Both the position numbers and the translations under genes were made by a program. Of a stretch of 64,000 nt of DNA, positions 13,130 through 24,775 are shown one piece after another; within the stretch, counting starts at the first letter, position 1; each line of letters opens with the position of its first letter. Where the stretch lies: positions 78,090,634 through 78,154,633 of the forward strand of contig CM066997.1 of assembly GCA_033977485.1 (NCBI GenBank), in the 5' to 3' direction. The DNA is from Hydrangea macrophylla. Lineage: Eukaryota; Streptophyta; Magnoliopsida; Cornales; Hydrangeaceae. The notes beneath the pieces were generated by a model. It was not told the origin of the DNA and ran no database searches. It was given only the letters and a program-made list of their open reading frames with translations.

Positions 13130-13300
13130 GGGGAAGGGTCAGCCATGCGAATGGGGTCAGCTCGGAGAGGTTCTAGAGGAGGGATTGGCCGCCCACGGCG
13201 GAGCGAAGGGCTAGAAGGGCTGATTTGTCAGCGGCTAGGTCTGGTTTTCCAGTGGGTAAGAAGAACAGAGAGAAAGAATGGTGAATATCAGATGGGGTCT
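13130..13300 (-). pseudogene. Captured fragment of an LRR receptor-like kinase N-terminus
   Basis: Read on the minus strand, this GC-richer segment translates in one frame as a short hydrophobic stretch (FSLFFLPTGKP), then DLAADKSALLALRSAVGG, then a stop where Trp is usual, then NLSELTPFAWL. That is the layout of the signal-peptide end and LRRNT_2 cap of plant LRR receptor-like kinases of the RKL1/RLK902 type (family knowledge). Similarity ends after about 50 residues. There are no LRRs or kinase domain, so only a piece of a first exon is present. Its position between the TIRs of a MULE-like element fits gene capture. Confidence 0.7.
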
Positions 13301-13617
13301 CATTTTGAGGGGGTTTTAGATGAAATCCAATGTTTGTTTTTCTTTACTATACACTGGGTGTCATGAGGTTGCTCTTCTTGTTGTTCTATTCAACTAGTCA
13401 TTGAATAAAGGGAAAGCTACAGAGAGAAGAAGATGAGCATTGGTTGGTAGGTGTAGAAAGAAGAGACAAGAGTGAAGAAGAAAGAGGATATTTTGGTCAT
13501 TTAAGAAATTTCTTTTGGCACCAAACTTCACGACTGAAGTTTCCATGCGCAATATAGCACATCCACCGTTAAAGTAGACGGTAAGTTTAACAGCTCCGCT
13601 TAACTCAATAGTTTAGG

Positions 13618-13626
13618 GGATTATGT

Positions 13627-13667
<41 letters not shown>

Positions 13668-13687
13668 CCAGAAAAAAGGATTATGTG
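13618..13687 (-). mobile_element. Poly(T) micro-insertion with 10-bp TSD
   Basis: GGATTATGTG occurs at 13,618-13,627 and 13,678-13,687, flanking a 50-bp insert of about 39 T residues followed by CCAGAAAAAA. The opposite TIR arm (about 12,285-12,320) shows the uninterrupted sequence, so this is an insertion with target-site duplication. It looks like a nearly head-less retroposed poly(A) tail from LINE-type target-primed integration. Confidence 0.7.
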
Positions 13688-13728
13688 TTACATTGCAAAC
13701 TACAGGGGGTAAAGTGTTACCACATAGG

Positions 13729-14164
13729 TAGGGGTGTATACGAGCTGAGCCGAGCCTGCTCGCGAGTTTGCTCACGAGCTCAAATGACCTGAGCTTTGAA
13801 GTGTTCACGAACTTTCTCGCGAACTTTTTCACGCACTCTTTTAAAATATATAGTTTAATAATAAAACAATCAATTATCAAGCATATTTACAAGATATGTC
13901 ATATTTTCTCTAAAATTATGTAGTTTTATAGTAAGTATATATATAAAAGTCATTATACAAGCTCTTTATCATACCTATTAACGAGCTTTTTCACGAACCT
14001 GCTGACGAGTCTTAATCGATCGTGTTCACGAGTTCAAATGAGTAAGTCGAATCAAGCCTAGCATTTATCGAGCTAGACTTCAAACATTTATTGAGCGGCT
14101 CAGATCATGTAATATTTGGACCACAACCAAAAAACATCCAGCATTGTTTCGTTTACACCCCCTA
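13729..14164. mobile_element. hAT-type MITE (436 bp) nested in the MULE-like element
   Basis: The termini TAGGGGTGTATACGAGC and (reverse complement of the right end) TAGGGGGTGTAAACGAA are inverted repeats of the plant hAT style. Subterminal CGAGC/GCTCG words recur. The flanking octamers CACATAGG and CACTGGCT are only weakly alike, so the 8-bp TSD has decayed or the edge is approximate. The insertion splits the right TIR of the host element, which the intact left TIR confirms. Confidence 0.72.
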
Positions 14165-14228
14165 CACTGGCTAACCACAGGAGTAAAAGGTAATTTACCC
14201 CTCGTTCAAGGACCAAGGGCTTCGCGTC

Positions 14229-14328
14229 CCGATGGTATGTATATATATATATATATATATATCATATTTTGATATATATCCACCGAACCCTAGTTTTTTC
14301 TTCAAACAGCCTCCTCTTCGAATCGAAG
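14229..14328 (+). promoter_or_regulatory. eL36 promoter/first leader exon: (AT)n tract and telo-box
   Basis: An (AT)n run (14,229-14,262) and TATATATCC precede AACCCTAG (14,286-14,293), a telo-box-like element typical of plant ribosomal-protein promoters. The pyrimidine-rich stretch TTTTTTCTTC follows. A first non-coding exon probably ends at 14,328, before GTGAGT. A second leader exon is likely at 14,434-14,472, between TTTTCGCAG and GTTAGT. The transcription start is inferred. The TE edge at 14,200 lies less than 100 bp upstream of the telo-box. Confidence 0.6.
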
Positions 14329-14761
14329 GTGAGTTATATCCAATTCTCTTAACTCTAAAACTGATTTGCAACCCTAACCCTCTCATTTTTTCTTCGAAGA
14401 ATTAACTGATTTTCCTCTTTTCTCTTTTCGCAGATTCATCGGACGACTTCCCCGGAAATAAAAGTTTGATCGGTTAGTATTCTTACTCAATGCCTTTTTC
14501 TGTTGATCCTTTTAATCATTTTTAAGCATTTGATTATATCTGTCCTGTAGCTTTTGATTTTCTCGGAAAGAAGTACTGCTTGTTTCCCGAGAAATAATGT
14601 GACTTGTTCACTAGAAAACCATCCAACTAGGCATGACTCACGAGTATAATTAGAGCCGAATTGTTCGGTATTAAGTTCACCAGATCGATCATGTGAAGAA
14701 ATTCTTGATCCAGAAATCAAATCTGTATTTTTTTCTTCCTTTCATCGGTTCAATAATAATA

Positions 14762-14932
14762 GGGATAAATACACTTACACTCCCTGTGGTTTGTCAATTT
14801 TCACTTACTCCCTGTGCTTTAAATTTTTGCACTAATACTCCTCGTAGCTCGGACTAAAGTGCAACCGTGACTTAATTGGGGGTATTAGTGCCAAATCGGC
14901 CAAACCACAGGGGGTGTAAGTGTATTTAACCC
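14762..14932. mobile_element. MULE-type MITE (171 bp) with perfect 9-bp TSD
   Basis: It starts GGGATAAATACACTTACAC and ends with the inverted counterpart GTGTAAGTGTATTTAACCC. It is flanked by ATAATAATA on both sides (14,753-14,761 and 14,933-14,941). It lies in the long 5'UTR intron of the eL36 gene. No coding capacity. Confidence 0.85.
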
Positions 14933-15015
14933 ATAATAATATCATGATTTTCTGAATATGTGTAGTCTGTGACTTGAGTTTGATGATGTCCCGATGTTTA
15001 ATGTTGCACATATTA

Positions 15016-15903
15016 GTGCCGTTTGGTGTAGCTTATAAGCTGCAAATTATAAATGGTAGCTTAGAAAAAGCTGAAATCAAATGTTTGACATGGCTTATAG
15101 ATTTAGAACTTAAGTGAAATGATTAATCGCCAAAAAACCAACTTATTTGAAGTTGGGTCGGAGGTGCTTCTAAAAAGCTAGAAAGTAAAAGGGTTAATAT
15201 CACCTACACCCCTGAGGTTTGACTTGAGAAAGTTACCCCCCTCACCTTTGAAAAACTACACTACTACCTCCCCCCCACCCCCGCTTTGGTAAAATTACAA
15301 TCTAGCCCGCAAAATTAATGAAGAAAATTAATTGAAAATATGGCAACATGTCTAAAGAGTCCATCAGCCAAGTATTTACAAATTTCATGATTTTCTTGAT
15401 TCTTCAAAAGTTATTTTTTTTTTTAAATCTATTCGAACGATTTTCATAGTTCTTCAAAATTTCTAAAATTTTCACGATTTTCACAAATGTGAAATCAGCT
15501 TTCAACATTTTGACTATTCCTTGAAAGTTGAAACATATCCACGTTTTTTCCAAAAATTATAATTTTTCTTTCAAGTCTTGCGGTATAAATAGTTTTCAAA
15601 TTTATGTATTTTTTTCTACTCGAAGAGGAAGAGATGTTTTTATGCCAGTCCCAAGGTCATTTCAATATTTTAAAAAGTGGTTAAGGGTATTTTAGGTATA
15701 TTTTAATAAACCAAACATTATTCAATAAACAGAAGGGGGGATTTGATATGACTAATAAAAGCTCAGGGGGGAAGTGTTGATCTTCAAACCTTGGGGGGAT
15801 AAATGTTCTCAGGTCAAATCTCAGGGGGTGGTAGCCTGATAGGTGATATTATTAGCCCAAAATAAAATTATTCTATATGGTTAAGCTGAACCAAACGGGA
15901 CTG
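15016..15903. mobile_element. Tourist/Harbinger-like MITE split by a nested MITE
   Basis: Left end GTGCCGTTTGGTGTAGCTTA and right end TAAGCTGAACCAAACGGGACTG form inverted repeats. They are flanked by TTA on both sides (15,013-15,015 and 15,904-15,906), the PIF/Harbinger TSD. Without the nested 15,191-15,858 element and its TSD copy it is about 211 bp. Located in the eL36 leader intron. Confidence 0.65.
15191..15858. mobile_element. MULE-type MITE (668 bp) nested inside the Tourist-like MITE
   Basis: It begins GGGTTAATATCACCTACACC and ends with the inverted GGTGATATTATTAGCCC. The inner TIR part TGAGGTTTGAC is mirrored by GTCAAATCTCA. The 9-bp flanks are AAAGTAAAA (15,182-15,190) and AAAATAAAA (15,859-15,867), one mismatch. 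The interior is AT-rich and non-coding. Confidence 0.78.
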
Positions 15904-16849
15904 TTATGTGTTTTAAGTTAGGTCTCATGTTTGAGCAGATTTTTAGCTGGTGTTCACTTCATACTAGCTATAGTTAGGGTTCCAACTCCATAGTATTTGT
16001 ACAACTGTTAGTACCACCAAAATTTGTGGTATATCTGCTAATGCATATTTAAAGTTGAAGAATGAAATGTTTGGGTTTACAAAATTAATTTCCAAGTATT
16101 AATAGTTTTTTTAGAAGAATGTGCTGTAATTTAGTCCAGTACTTGATACTAACTTCTTGTAGAAGCCATGAGATACTTGAGAGAGTGACTAGCCACTTTT
16201 GAGGATGCAAAGCCTTTTCTTGTTCCCATTTCTATTTGTTTTGTCGAAGTTTGCTGTCTTGTCCCAAGGTTGAAGTTTGCATTAGTATGGGGCCATTCTG
16301 GTCATATATGATTTGTAGAGTGTGTCAATTCACTCATTGCTTACGTGTGTTTAAGTACTCGGACAATTCCAGGCAGTTAGTGCCATTTCAGAGTTCTCGG
16401 TTGTTTCCCTGTTTTGTCTGTTTGGCCTGGTGTTCCTAAGAGGTATTGTTCTATTAGTTTTTGGGTGTTTCTAAGGATGATATTCGCCTTTCATTTTCTT
16501 TTTGTTGTCTTGTTCTGCTGTATTTTAATGTTAATTTTCTGGGCTGGCTCCCCCTTTCATCCTCCTATATTTATCATCATTTCTCTATAACCAGCCTTGT
16601 GCCTATCATCTTTTTTTATTTGTTGTTTTTTTCTTAGTAAAATTCACACTGGTGAGATACTTTGAAATAGGCATCACAATGGGTCGAATTCTCTAATATT
16701 TCCGATCTACCATGGATGAACAGCAGTCTTTGAGGAGGGATGACGTTTGATTGCTAACCATTGTTTTGTATTTTCATTTATTGAAATGTGCAAATTGGTT
16801 GTAAGGTGACTTACATATAGAACCTTTTGGGTATTTGTGGTTTCAGGTG

Positions 16850-17566
<717 letters not shown>

Positions 17567-18589
17567 GTTCATGCCCCTGGTTCTCTTAGATTTCACTTGT
17601 TAAAAGGGACTTGCATTTAGATACAAGTTCTTTTGGTATTATGAGCCTTGTTAAACTGGATCATTGCATTTGGCAATTAAGTTTTGATTTATGTTCTACT
17701 GTATCAGACAATTTTTTGTTATATGCACTTGCCTCCCAGATTTATTTCATAAGGTTGAATCTGTTTAATTCCCAGGTTTGGATTGAATTTGTGTAGTTCA
17801 AATTTTTTATATAGGTCCGATAGAGAAATAATGTCATTACTGTGAAAGCAAATGTTTAATTGTTTGTTCGATTACTGTGATGAATCCCTGCGATGATGAT
17901 TCATGCTGGCGTCTGAATATGATACCAATGGAATTGCAAAAGGATATCTGATCACAATTCATTTGGAGACTTGAGTCTCCATTTCTATTATTGGTTTGCC
18001 TTTTTGCTTGCTTAATTGGACTTTCCAAGGTCCAAGGTTGCGCCATGCAGAACCCTAGCCCTATAGCAATTGTCGCAGAAGGTGAAAAGAAACGTATTAG
18101 GGCACAGAACTTTGATCTACGTACCTTTAGCCTTCAACAGCATGTCGGCACCCTTTTCATCACCTCAAGGTTTGATGGTTTAGGGTTATGCAGGGAACCA
18201 TGAGGCAAAGTTAAGGGTTTTAGCCCAACAAATTTCCATCAGTTTCATGCACCATTAATGCTAATTTCTCCTCTGTTTAGACCAACCTCAAAAACTCCTT
18301 GCCCTCAAGAGTGTAAACTGTGAATGGCTCAAAACAAACTTTGGATACTCTTAGCCCGCAAGAGTATAAACTGTGAACGGCTAAATCGAAGGGAAAACAA
18401 ATAATTCATTTCTCCAAATATAGAATAGTAGGAAAATGTAAAGCATTCTGATATATGGGAAATAAAGCAAAAAGCTAATGAATCAAATAGCAATCCCACT
18501 CATACATATTCAAAGAAGACTGAAAATAAAAGTCCTACTATTTTCAAAAGAGAAAAAGAAGAAAATCAAAACCATCAAGGAAGGCTTTC
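17567..18589. other. eL36 3' flank, otherwise nothing recognized
   Basis: The first ~250 bp probably include the eL36 3'UTR (T-rich). Beyond that only short frames are seen. A 50-bp imperfect repeat (AAGAGTGTAAACTGTGAATGG / AAGAGTATAAACTGTGAACGG at about 18,307 and 18,361) is present. Confidence 0.5.
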
Positions 18590-19970
18590 GCATCATGAAA
18601 GGTTTGTTTTGCCGCTTCTCGACTAGCATTAATTTCCTTGGATGACTCAAGTGCTTCCAACATTGCTGCAAGATCCTTTTAAAAACTTAACAAGTCTTGA
18701 GAATTTTAGCAAATTGAGAAAAGAAAGATGAGACTTTTGCCTTGAGTGATAAAATCTCTGCTTCAAGTTTCGTAAGACTATCTTTAGCACTAACAATCTC
18801 CTCGAGAGACTTTATCTTGTGACTTTGAAGGAGTATCCGATGTTTCAGCATGTAGTTGAGAGGCTTTATCAAAATGAACTTTTTTCTCACTATATTAAGA
18901 TTTCAACTCTTCACGAGAAGAATCATCACTACCCATCTAAGCTAGTAATGCAACACATTTGATGAATTCTTTCACTTGGTCATAAAAAGAAATATAGTCT
19001 GTACACAAGTCATTCATGATGGAAAAACTTCGTTGCCCTTAGGACCATTCATTCGTATCCGAACAATCCATGGATTCCAAGGAAATAACAAGACCCTTTA
19101 GTATATGTCGAGTAGCCTCGCTAAAATGGTGCAAGGCAGAGTTATCAGCAAAATTAGATTTCATTGAAGGCTTGACAAGCTTGCAAAGTACCCCATCAAG
19201 CCACTCTTCGTCAGAGGAAGCAATTATTGAAGGCTCTGTAGACTTAATTGTAGAGTTTGAGGGAGTCTGCGAAGCCTTAGGCTTAGAGCTCGAGCTAGAA
19301 TAGTCTAAATAAAGAAGGCAAAGTTAAAATTTATACACACATATATATATATATATATACATATATACATACAAGGGTCACAGCAGAGAAAAAGTACCTG
19401 CACTTGCACTCTGAAGAGAACAACTGGTCGATTTGGTTGCCATGGTCAAAATAACATCTGTGTAAATGAAACGTGTAAGGAGGATATTATTGATAATAAA
19501 AAAATAATAAAAAATGATTTTTTTTAATACCGATTGAAGTTGATGGAGCCAAAATCGGAGCTTGTTCAGGTAAGGCCACCTTCTTAGGAGGAGAATCATC
19601 CTTTAAAGGGGTGTAATCACATCCATCAGTTAAATCAAGAACCAGTGTCTCTGACTCAAACATGACCTAAGCCAGGCAATTCCAATCGGTCCCCACTAAA
19701 TATTTTGACTATATCATCCTTGCTTTTACTGCCTAAAACGAAATTCAAATGACAGCGAAATTGATCCATCGGAGAAACTCGCACATGCATAGGATTTGAT
19801 GGTGTTTCAAAACCTCTATAAGTTCGAAGAAATTCCGGAAGTATATCCTCCAAAGAAGGAACCTCAAGATTGGTATTCACCCTCTCAAATTGCAATGGAA
19901 CGAATCCCCAAGAGAAACACCAATCCTCATGAGCATCAAGAAGGTCATTACAAAATAAGTCTTTACTGGT

Positions 19971-20143
19971 GGTGGAGAATTATTCTTAGAAAAAAGTGGA
20001 GGACCAATACTAGGTCTCACATTCGTGACACTCTTTGTCTTCGACTTCTTTACCCCGATGGTGGAGAATTCTTCTTAGAAAAAAGTGGAGGATCAATACT
20101 AGTTCTCATATTCGTGACACTCTTTGTCTTCGACTTCTTTTTT
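19971..20143 (-). repeat. 88-bp tandem duplication within the PMD pseudogene
   Basis: Two adjacent copies of a unit containing GTGGAGAATT(A/C)TTCTTAGAAA, ACTCTTTGTCTTCGACTTC and related sequence. On the minus strand it encodes a repeated Lys/Ser/Pro-rich peptide in the low-complexity part of the protein. Confidence 0.85.
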
Positions 20144-20345
20144 CATTCTTTCTCTTGGGTTGGCTCATCCAACTCCCTTTTCTTATATGACGAAGGAGGA
20201 ATAAATTGAAGTATCAGATACGAAGAGTCTGTCCACCAATTCCCATAAGGCTCAGTTACATAAATGATCAATTCCTTCTGAGTTGGCAAATTAAAATCAA
20301 GATGTGTTCCATAACGTATCATGACGCCAACGATAGTAGGTATCC

Positions 20346-22397
20346 TGTCATGCCCATTCCAGAATTTCATAGTTTTGTCATGAATGATATGAAATTTTAT
20401 GAATTATCATTTATATATGATAAATGAGGATAAGTGGTTGACTGTAGTCAACGATGAGGTGTCAGTAAGGATACGAGGAAATTGGTAATTGAGATTTTCA
20501 TTGGCGAGTAAATGACATTTATATGATTTAAATGTTATTTGACTTATCTGGTATTTTGTGAATAGTGAATTATACCTGTGTAGTGTAGTTTCTAGTAATC
20601 TCAATATTGTTATATATCGTTTTGAGAACTGTGGTGAGAACGTGAGTGACACGTTAAATAAAAAGGTAGGTGGTGTAGAGATTCCACATAATTTAGTTTT
20701 CGGACGTTATTTTTGGACCCAAACGAAACTTAGTCGAAAACTTCTGAAATTTATAATTTTCACTTGTAAAGACATAAAATGGAAGTGTGCGAAGTTTCAT
20801 GGGTTAATTAGAAGTTTTGAGAAACTTGCGGGGAGGTAAACACAATTTCTGAGAAGATTTTCTATAAATAGTGGAGGATGAGATTTCATTCTCCAAAAAG
20901 TTGGAAAAATATCTAGAGAGAGGAGAGAGAAGGGAGATTGTTGCCACGGGCTTTCCGACGACAAACGACGACCGTTCGTCCGTCAGTTTTTCACCAAATT
21001 CAAGATTTGAACTCGTGAAGGTAAGATCTACGTTTTGATACTACTTAGGCTGTGTTTGGCCAATTTTTGTAAAAATCTTAATTCTAGACATTTGGGGAAA
21101 ACCCAGTAAAATTTGTAGGAATTGTCTCAAATTAGAAATCGGACGATTAATTAGCCCCCTAGTTGATCCTTCAAAGTTTGGGGGAAATCGCACGAGGTAT
21201 GAAGTTCTAACTTGTGAAATATAGAGAAATACATGTTTTATATTTCGACGACGAAATTGAGATCCGGGCAAAATCCATGTGTTAATTGTAGGCCCGTTAA
21301 TTATGCACGCGCTAAATTGTGAAAAACATTTCTAAATTTACGCGAGCACGTTGAGTTGTCTATGTGGGTCAAAGGGGGGTCATATACAAATTCATGCCGG
21401 AGTAAGCTTCTCGTTGTTTGAGAATTTTAGTAGCGACGGCTACTGTGCATGGTTTAAGGCTTGGACTTGCCAGGGCACTTGGGGGATGTAATGGTTGTAG
21501 GCTTGGACTAGCCATTGACATCGCGGTTTAAGGCTTGGACTTGCCGCTACCAGATGAAGGCGTATTTTTCTCCCTAGAGACTATTGATATGATTTATGAG
21601 ATTAGAGCATGTTTTGTTATATATTGCATATGTTAGACTTGTGCACTCAGCATATAGCTGAGCAGTGGAGATTTACTCCATTGCAGGTAAGAAGAAAGAC
21701 AAGAAGAAACGTGATGAGTGAGACCGAGGAACGCCGGGGAACCATAATTGTATATGTTTTTGTTTTAAATCCTAATCTTGTGTAAGGATTGGTAAATTGT
21801 AAAACGTTGTAATAGGATTATAGATTAGTTCCGTAGTATGGTAATCTTGTAATTGAACTCCTGTAGTTGTGTTTTAAAACGTTGCAAGTCAGTGGTGGTT
21901 GTGATTATTGTTGATGTGGAGAAGCATGAGTTGTAAAGTTTCACACAGGGCTGCCCAGCAGGGGAGCAGTCGACTAGACCATGGATCAGTCGACTGGATC
22001 CCGTGGGGTTTAGACACTAAAAGTGAATAGTAATAAAAGCAGTCGACTGGCCCCTACATCAGTCGACTGGTCACTGTGCTATTTTAGCTACTGATCCAAA
22101 TAGTAACCAATTCAGTCGACTGGGTTCCCTGATCAGTCGACTGGACCTATGTTGAGAAATGTGAGTTTTGATTTCTACCAGGCACAGTCGACTGGACTCT
22201 ATCACAGTCGACTGGACCTCTGTTTTCCAAAACTGTGTTCCTTTGGACAAGTTTCAATTGAACAAAACTTTTTATAACTCTGATTTTAATGGATTTTAAT
22301 AATGTTTTTCGTTGCTATTTGACTTTAATGGAACTGGATAAGCCTTGATGGCGTGCCACATGTCCTATTTCCACACGTAGCGGGATGGGTCGTGACA
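20346..22397 (+). mobile_element. Solo LTR (2,052 bp), chromovirus-type, inserted in the PMD pseudogene
   Basis: It starts TGTCATGCCC and ends GGGTCGTGACA. The flanks TATCC (20,341-20,345) and CATCC (22,398-22,402) form a TSD with one mismatch. It shares GCATATAGCTGA and GGCGTGCCACATGTCCT with element A's LTRs. At least eight CAGTCGACTGG-type words sit at 21,967-22,220, at the same distance from the 3' end as in element A. Minus-strand PMD coding similarity resumes on both sides, confirming insertion into that gene. Confidence 0.82.
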
Positions 22398-23458
22398 CAT
22401 CCAGAAATGAAAGGACATGATGTGACATGTTTAGAGGTGGAGGACGAGCTTGACCAAAGTCGAATTGATACGCATAACGACTTAGAGTATAAGGCTCAGA
22501 AGTCAAGGTTGAACCAGCTCTATAGATCAAAACTCCAGATCGAAGTGAAATCAGATAACTGAGAAGAAATGAACTCAGCTTCCCTTCCCCATTAGGATCT
22601 ACAATTTGTTACTCAGATGGTTCAACATTATAATAAAGAGCTCTAAAGTGAAATCGATTCGCAAAGCAAAAATTCTCCTTGGCAAAAGGCGTATTGTGTG
22701 GAAGAAACACCGTGGGGGGTTAATTCTCTATTTGACCATGGTAAGGCAAGAAGTCAAAATGAAATTAGGTACGAGGATCTTGATAGAGATAAGTCTTTGG
22801 GAAATAAAAAGAAATCCACCCAAACAAATAATGAAAAGGACCTTGGATCGAACCCTTTTCTGAGTGGATGATAAGGTTATCTTACTTAAACAATCATAAA
22901 GATGGCAAGTAAAGGTACCGCGAGACTGAACTTGGTACCTCCTACCATTCTACCTGCCGCAACAAAAGTGGAGGGAAGAATGGCTTTTTCAGTAAAAACA
23001 AATCCACTTAGGCAACTAGCAAGAAAGCCAGCAAGGTAGGTTGAATCGAAAATACCAGACTTTCTTCAAAAATCCAACTTGGCCAAAGAATTCTTGCGCA
23101 GTTTTATACCCTCTAAGGAAGAAGGTAAGATAGGCACTTTTTTGGTCCACCTGAAGGAGGCTGAACAATTTTGTAGGTCGGAGAGTCTGAAGGGAATTCA
23201 ATGAAATTCTCGGTCAAAAAGTTAAGCTGTTTCAAAGGATTGTTCGCAAAAATGTGAAACGAATCTTGAGAACAAGCCTGGATGGCAGCAGAATAAAGAA
23301 CGTTATTCAGCTGTGTGTAGTCATCATAAAATTTGCCATTGATAGGAAGACCACTGATTCTGTGGAGATCCCATAAAGAAATCCCAATCTCCCCATATAT
23401 AGCATGAAAGGCGTTCGTATCAAGGGACCAACGTTCCAGAAAGGCCTTGGAGAGATTG

Positions 23459-24100
23459 ATGTTTCTGCTATATGAAAATTGGGAAACATAAATAGCAGAA
23501 TATATGTCCAACGCCTTCAAGATGGGGGGAAAAGACTCTAATATGTCGTTTAGCCGTTAGAGCCAATTCTATTCCTGAAAATGCATGATAACTCCTCGAA
23601 CATTAAAAGAGGAGTCCCAGTTTACTCCTTGATCTCATCCTTCTTAAGAGCATATTAAAATCTGAATGAGGTTCCGGATGTCCTAACTCACCCTCAGCAA
23701 AAGAACGAAGCAAAGATATAGGGGACGAACCCACTACTTTCACAGAACCCTTGTCGTTAATCTCACAACATTTTCGAATCCCCTGATAGACTAAGCTCTT
23801 TGAATCATGTATATATACAAGGGGTTATATTTATGAATCCTGAATCGTGGATTTCTCCTAAATAACCCACAATCATTAATTGGAATGTCCCACATAAGCA
23901 TGTTAAGTGGTACCCTCCAAGTACCTATAAACCTCTCCTTTTATAATCGTCATTTAACCTATTTAAATTATTAAGGTTGGCCATTTCCTTTTATTGTCTT
24001 TTTTATTATTATTATTGTTATTTTTTTATTTTTATTTTTATTAATTACGTTTCCATTGTTTTCATTTAAATATAGATTGCAATCGATAATTTAATAGAAT

Positions 24101-24139
<39 letters not shown>

Positions 24140-24775
24140 TAACTTTTATTGCTTTTCTTTATTTTTTCAAATAAAAAAAATCCCTAACACCACCACCACC
24201 ACCACTACCACCACTACTCCCCCTCCAACTCCTTCCATTGTTGAACATTTTCTTCCTCTTCACTTTGTCACAATAACTGACACTCGCATCCACAAGTCTC
24301 ACCCTCTTATGAGTTGAATTCCATGAATTCTTGAAAAAGATAAGGAACATGAGAATGAAGGTGGGTTGACAGTGATAAAGAGAAAGACAAAGAGCTTGTT
24401 TGGGTTAGCTGAAATTTAAAATGAGGAGTCCCAGTTTACTCCATGAATTTTGGGAAACATAGATAGCAGAATATATGTCCAAAGCCTTCAAGATGGGGGA
24501 AAAAGACTCTAGTATGTCGTTTAGCCAAAAAGAGCCAATTCCATTCCTAAAAATGCGTAAGTCAAACATTAAAAGAGGAGTCCCAGTTTACTCCGTGATT
24601 TCATCCTTCTTAATAGGATATTAAAATATTAATGAGGTTCCGGATGTCATAAGTCACCCTCAGCAAAAAGGACGAAACAAAGATATAGGGGACGAACCCA
24701 CTACTTTCACAAAACCCTTGTCGTTAATGTTACAACATTTTCGAATCCCTTCATAAAATAAGCTCTTTGAATCAA
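23459..24775. repeat. Direct segmental duplication (~330-350 bp copies) of PMD sequence
   Basis: Copy 1 (23,459-23,809) and copy 2 (24,447-24,775) share long blocks, for example AAAAGAGGAGTCCCAGTTTA and GATATAGGGGACGAACCCAC. They differ by about one base in ten and by small indels. The ~640 bp between them is AT-rich and contains an (AT)n run (about 24,104-24,136). The copies hold the upstream edge of the PMD core. Confidence 0.9.

Larger units (their letters stand above)
12223..14200. mobile_element. MULE-like TIR element carrying captured gene sequence (Pack-MULE candidate)
   Basis: A nearly 2-kb element with terminal inverted repeats of about 120 bp or more. The left arm begins GGGTAAATTACCTTTTA (12,223) and the right arm ends TAAAAGGTAATTTACCC (14,200). 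Both arms share the ACTTTACCCCCCTGTAGTTT and CTAAACTATTG(A/G)G blocks in opposite orientation. The right arm has been split by a poly(T) insertion (13,628-13,677) and a hAT-type MITE (13,729-14,164). The interior holds a long (GA)n tract and a fragment resembling the N-terminus of a leucine-rich-repeat receptor kinase. No 9-bp TSD is visible and no transposase is encoded, so the superfamily rests on TIR style and similarity to nearby MITEs that do have 9-bp TSDs. Confidence 0.7.

Noticed and set aside
13055..13366. 103-codon plus-strand frame
   Set aside because: The minus-strand reading of the same bases resembles an LRR receptor-kinase cap, so the plus frame is a shadow.
21967..22220. Site-specific recombination or attachment sites suggested by repeated CAGTCGACTGG
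   Set aside because: The same word cluster recurs at the same place in related LTRs and no recombinase is present; it is a property of the LTR family.
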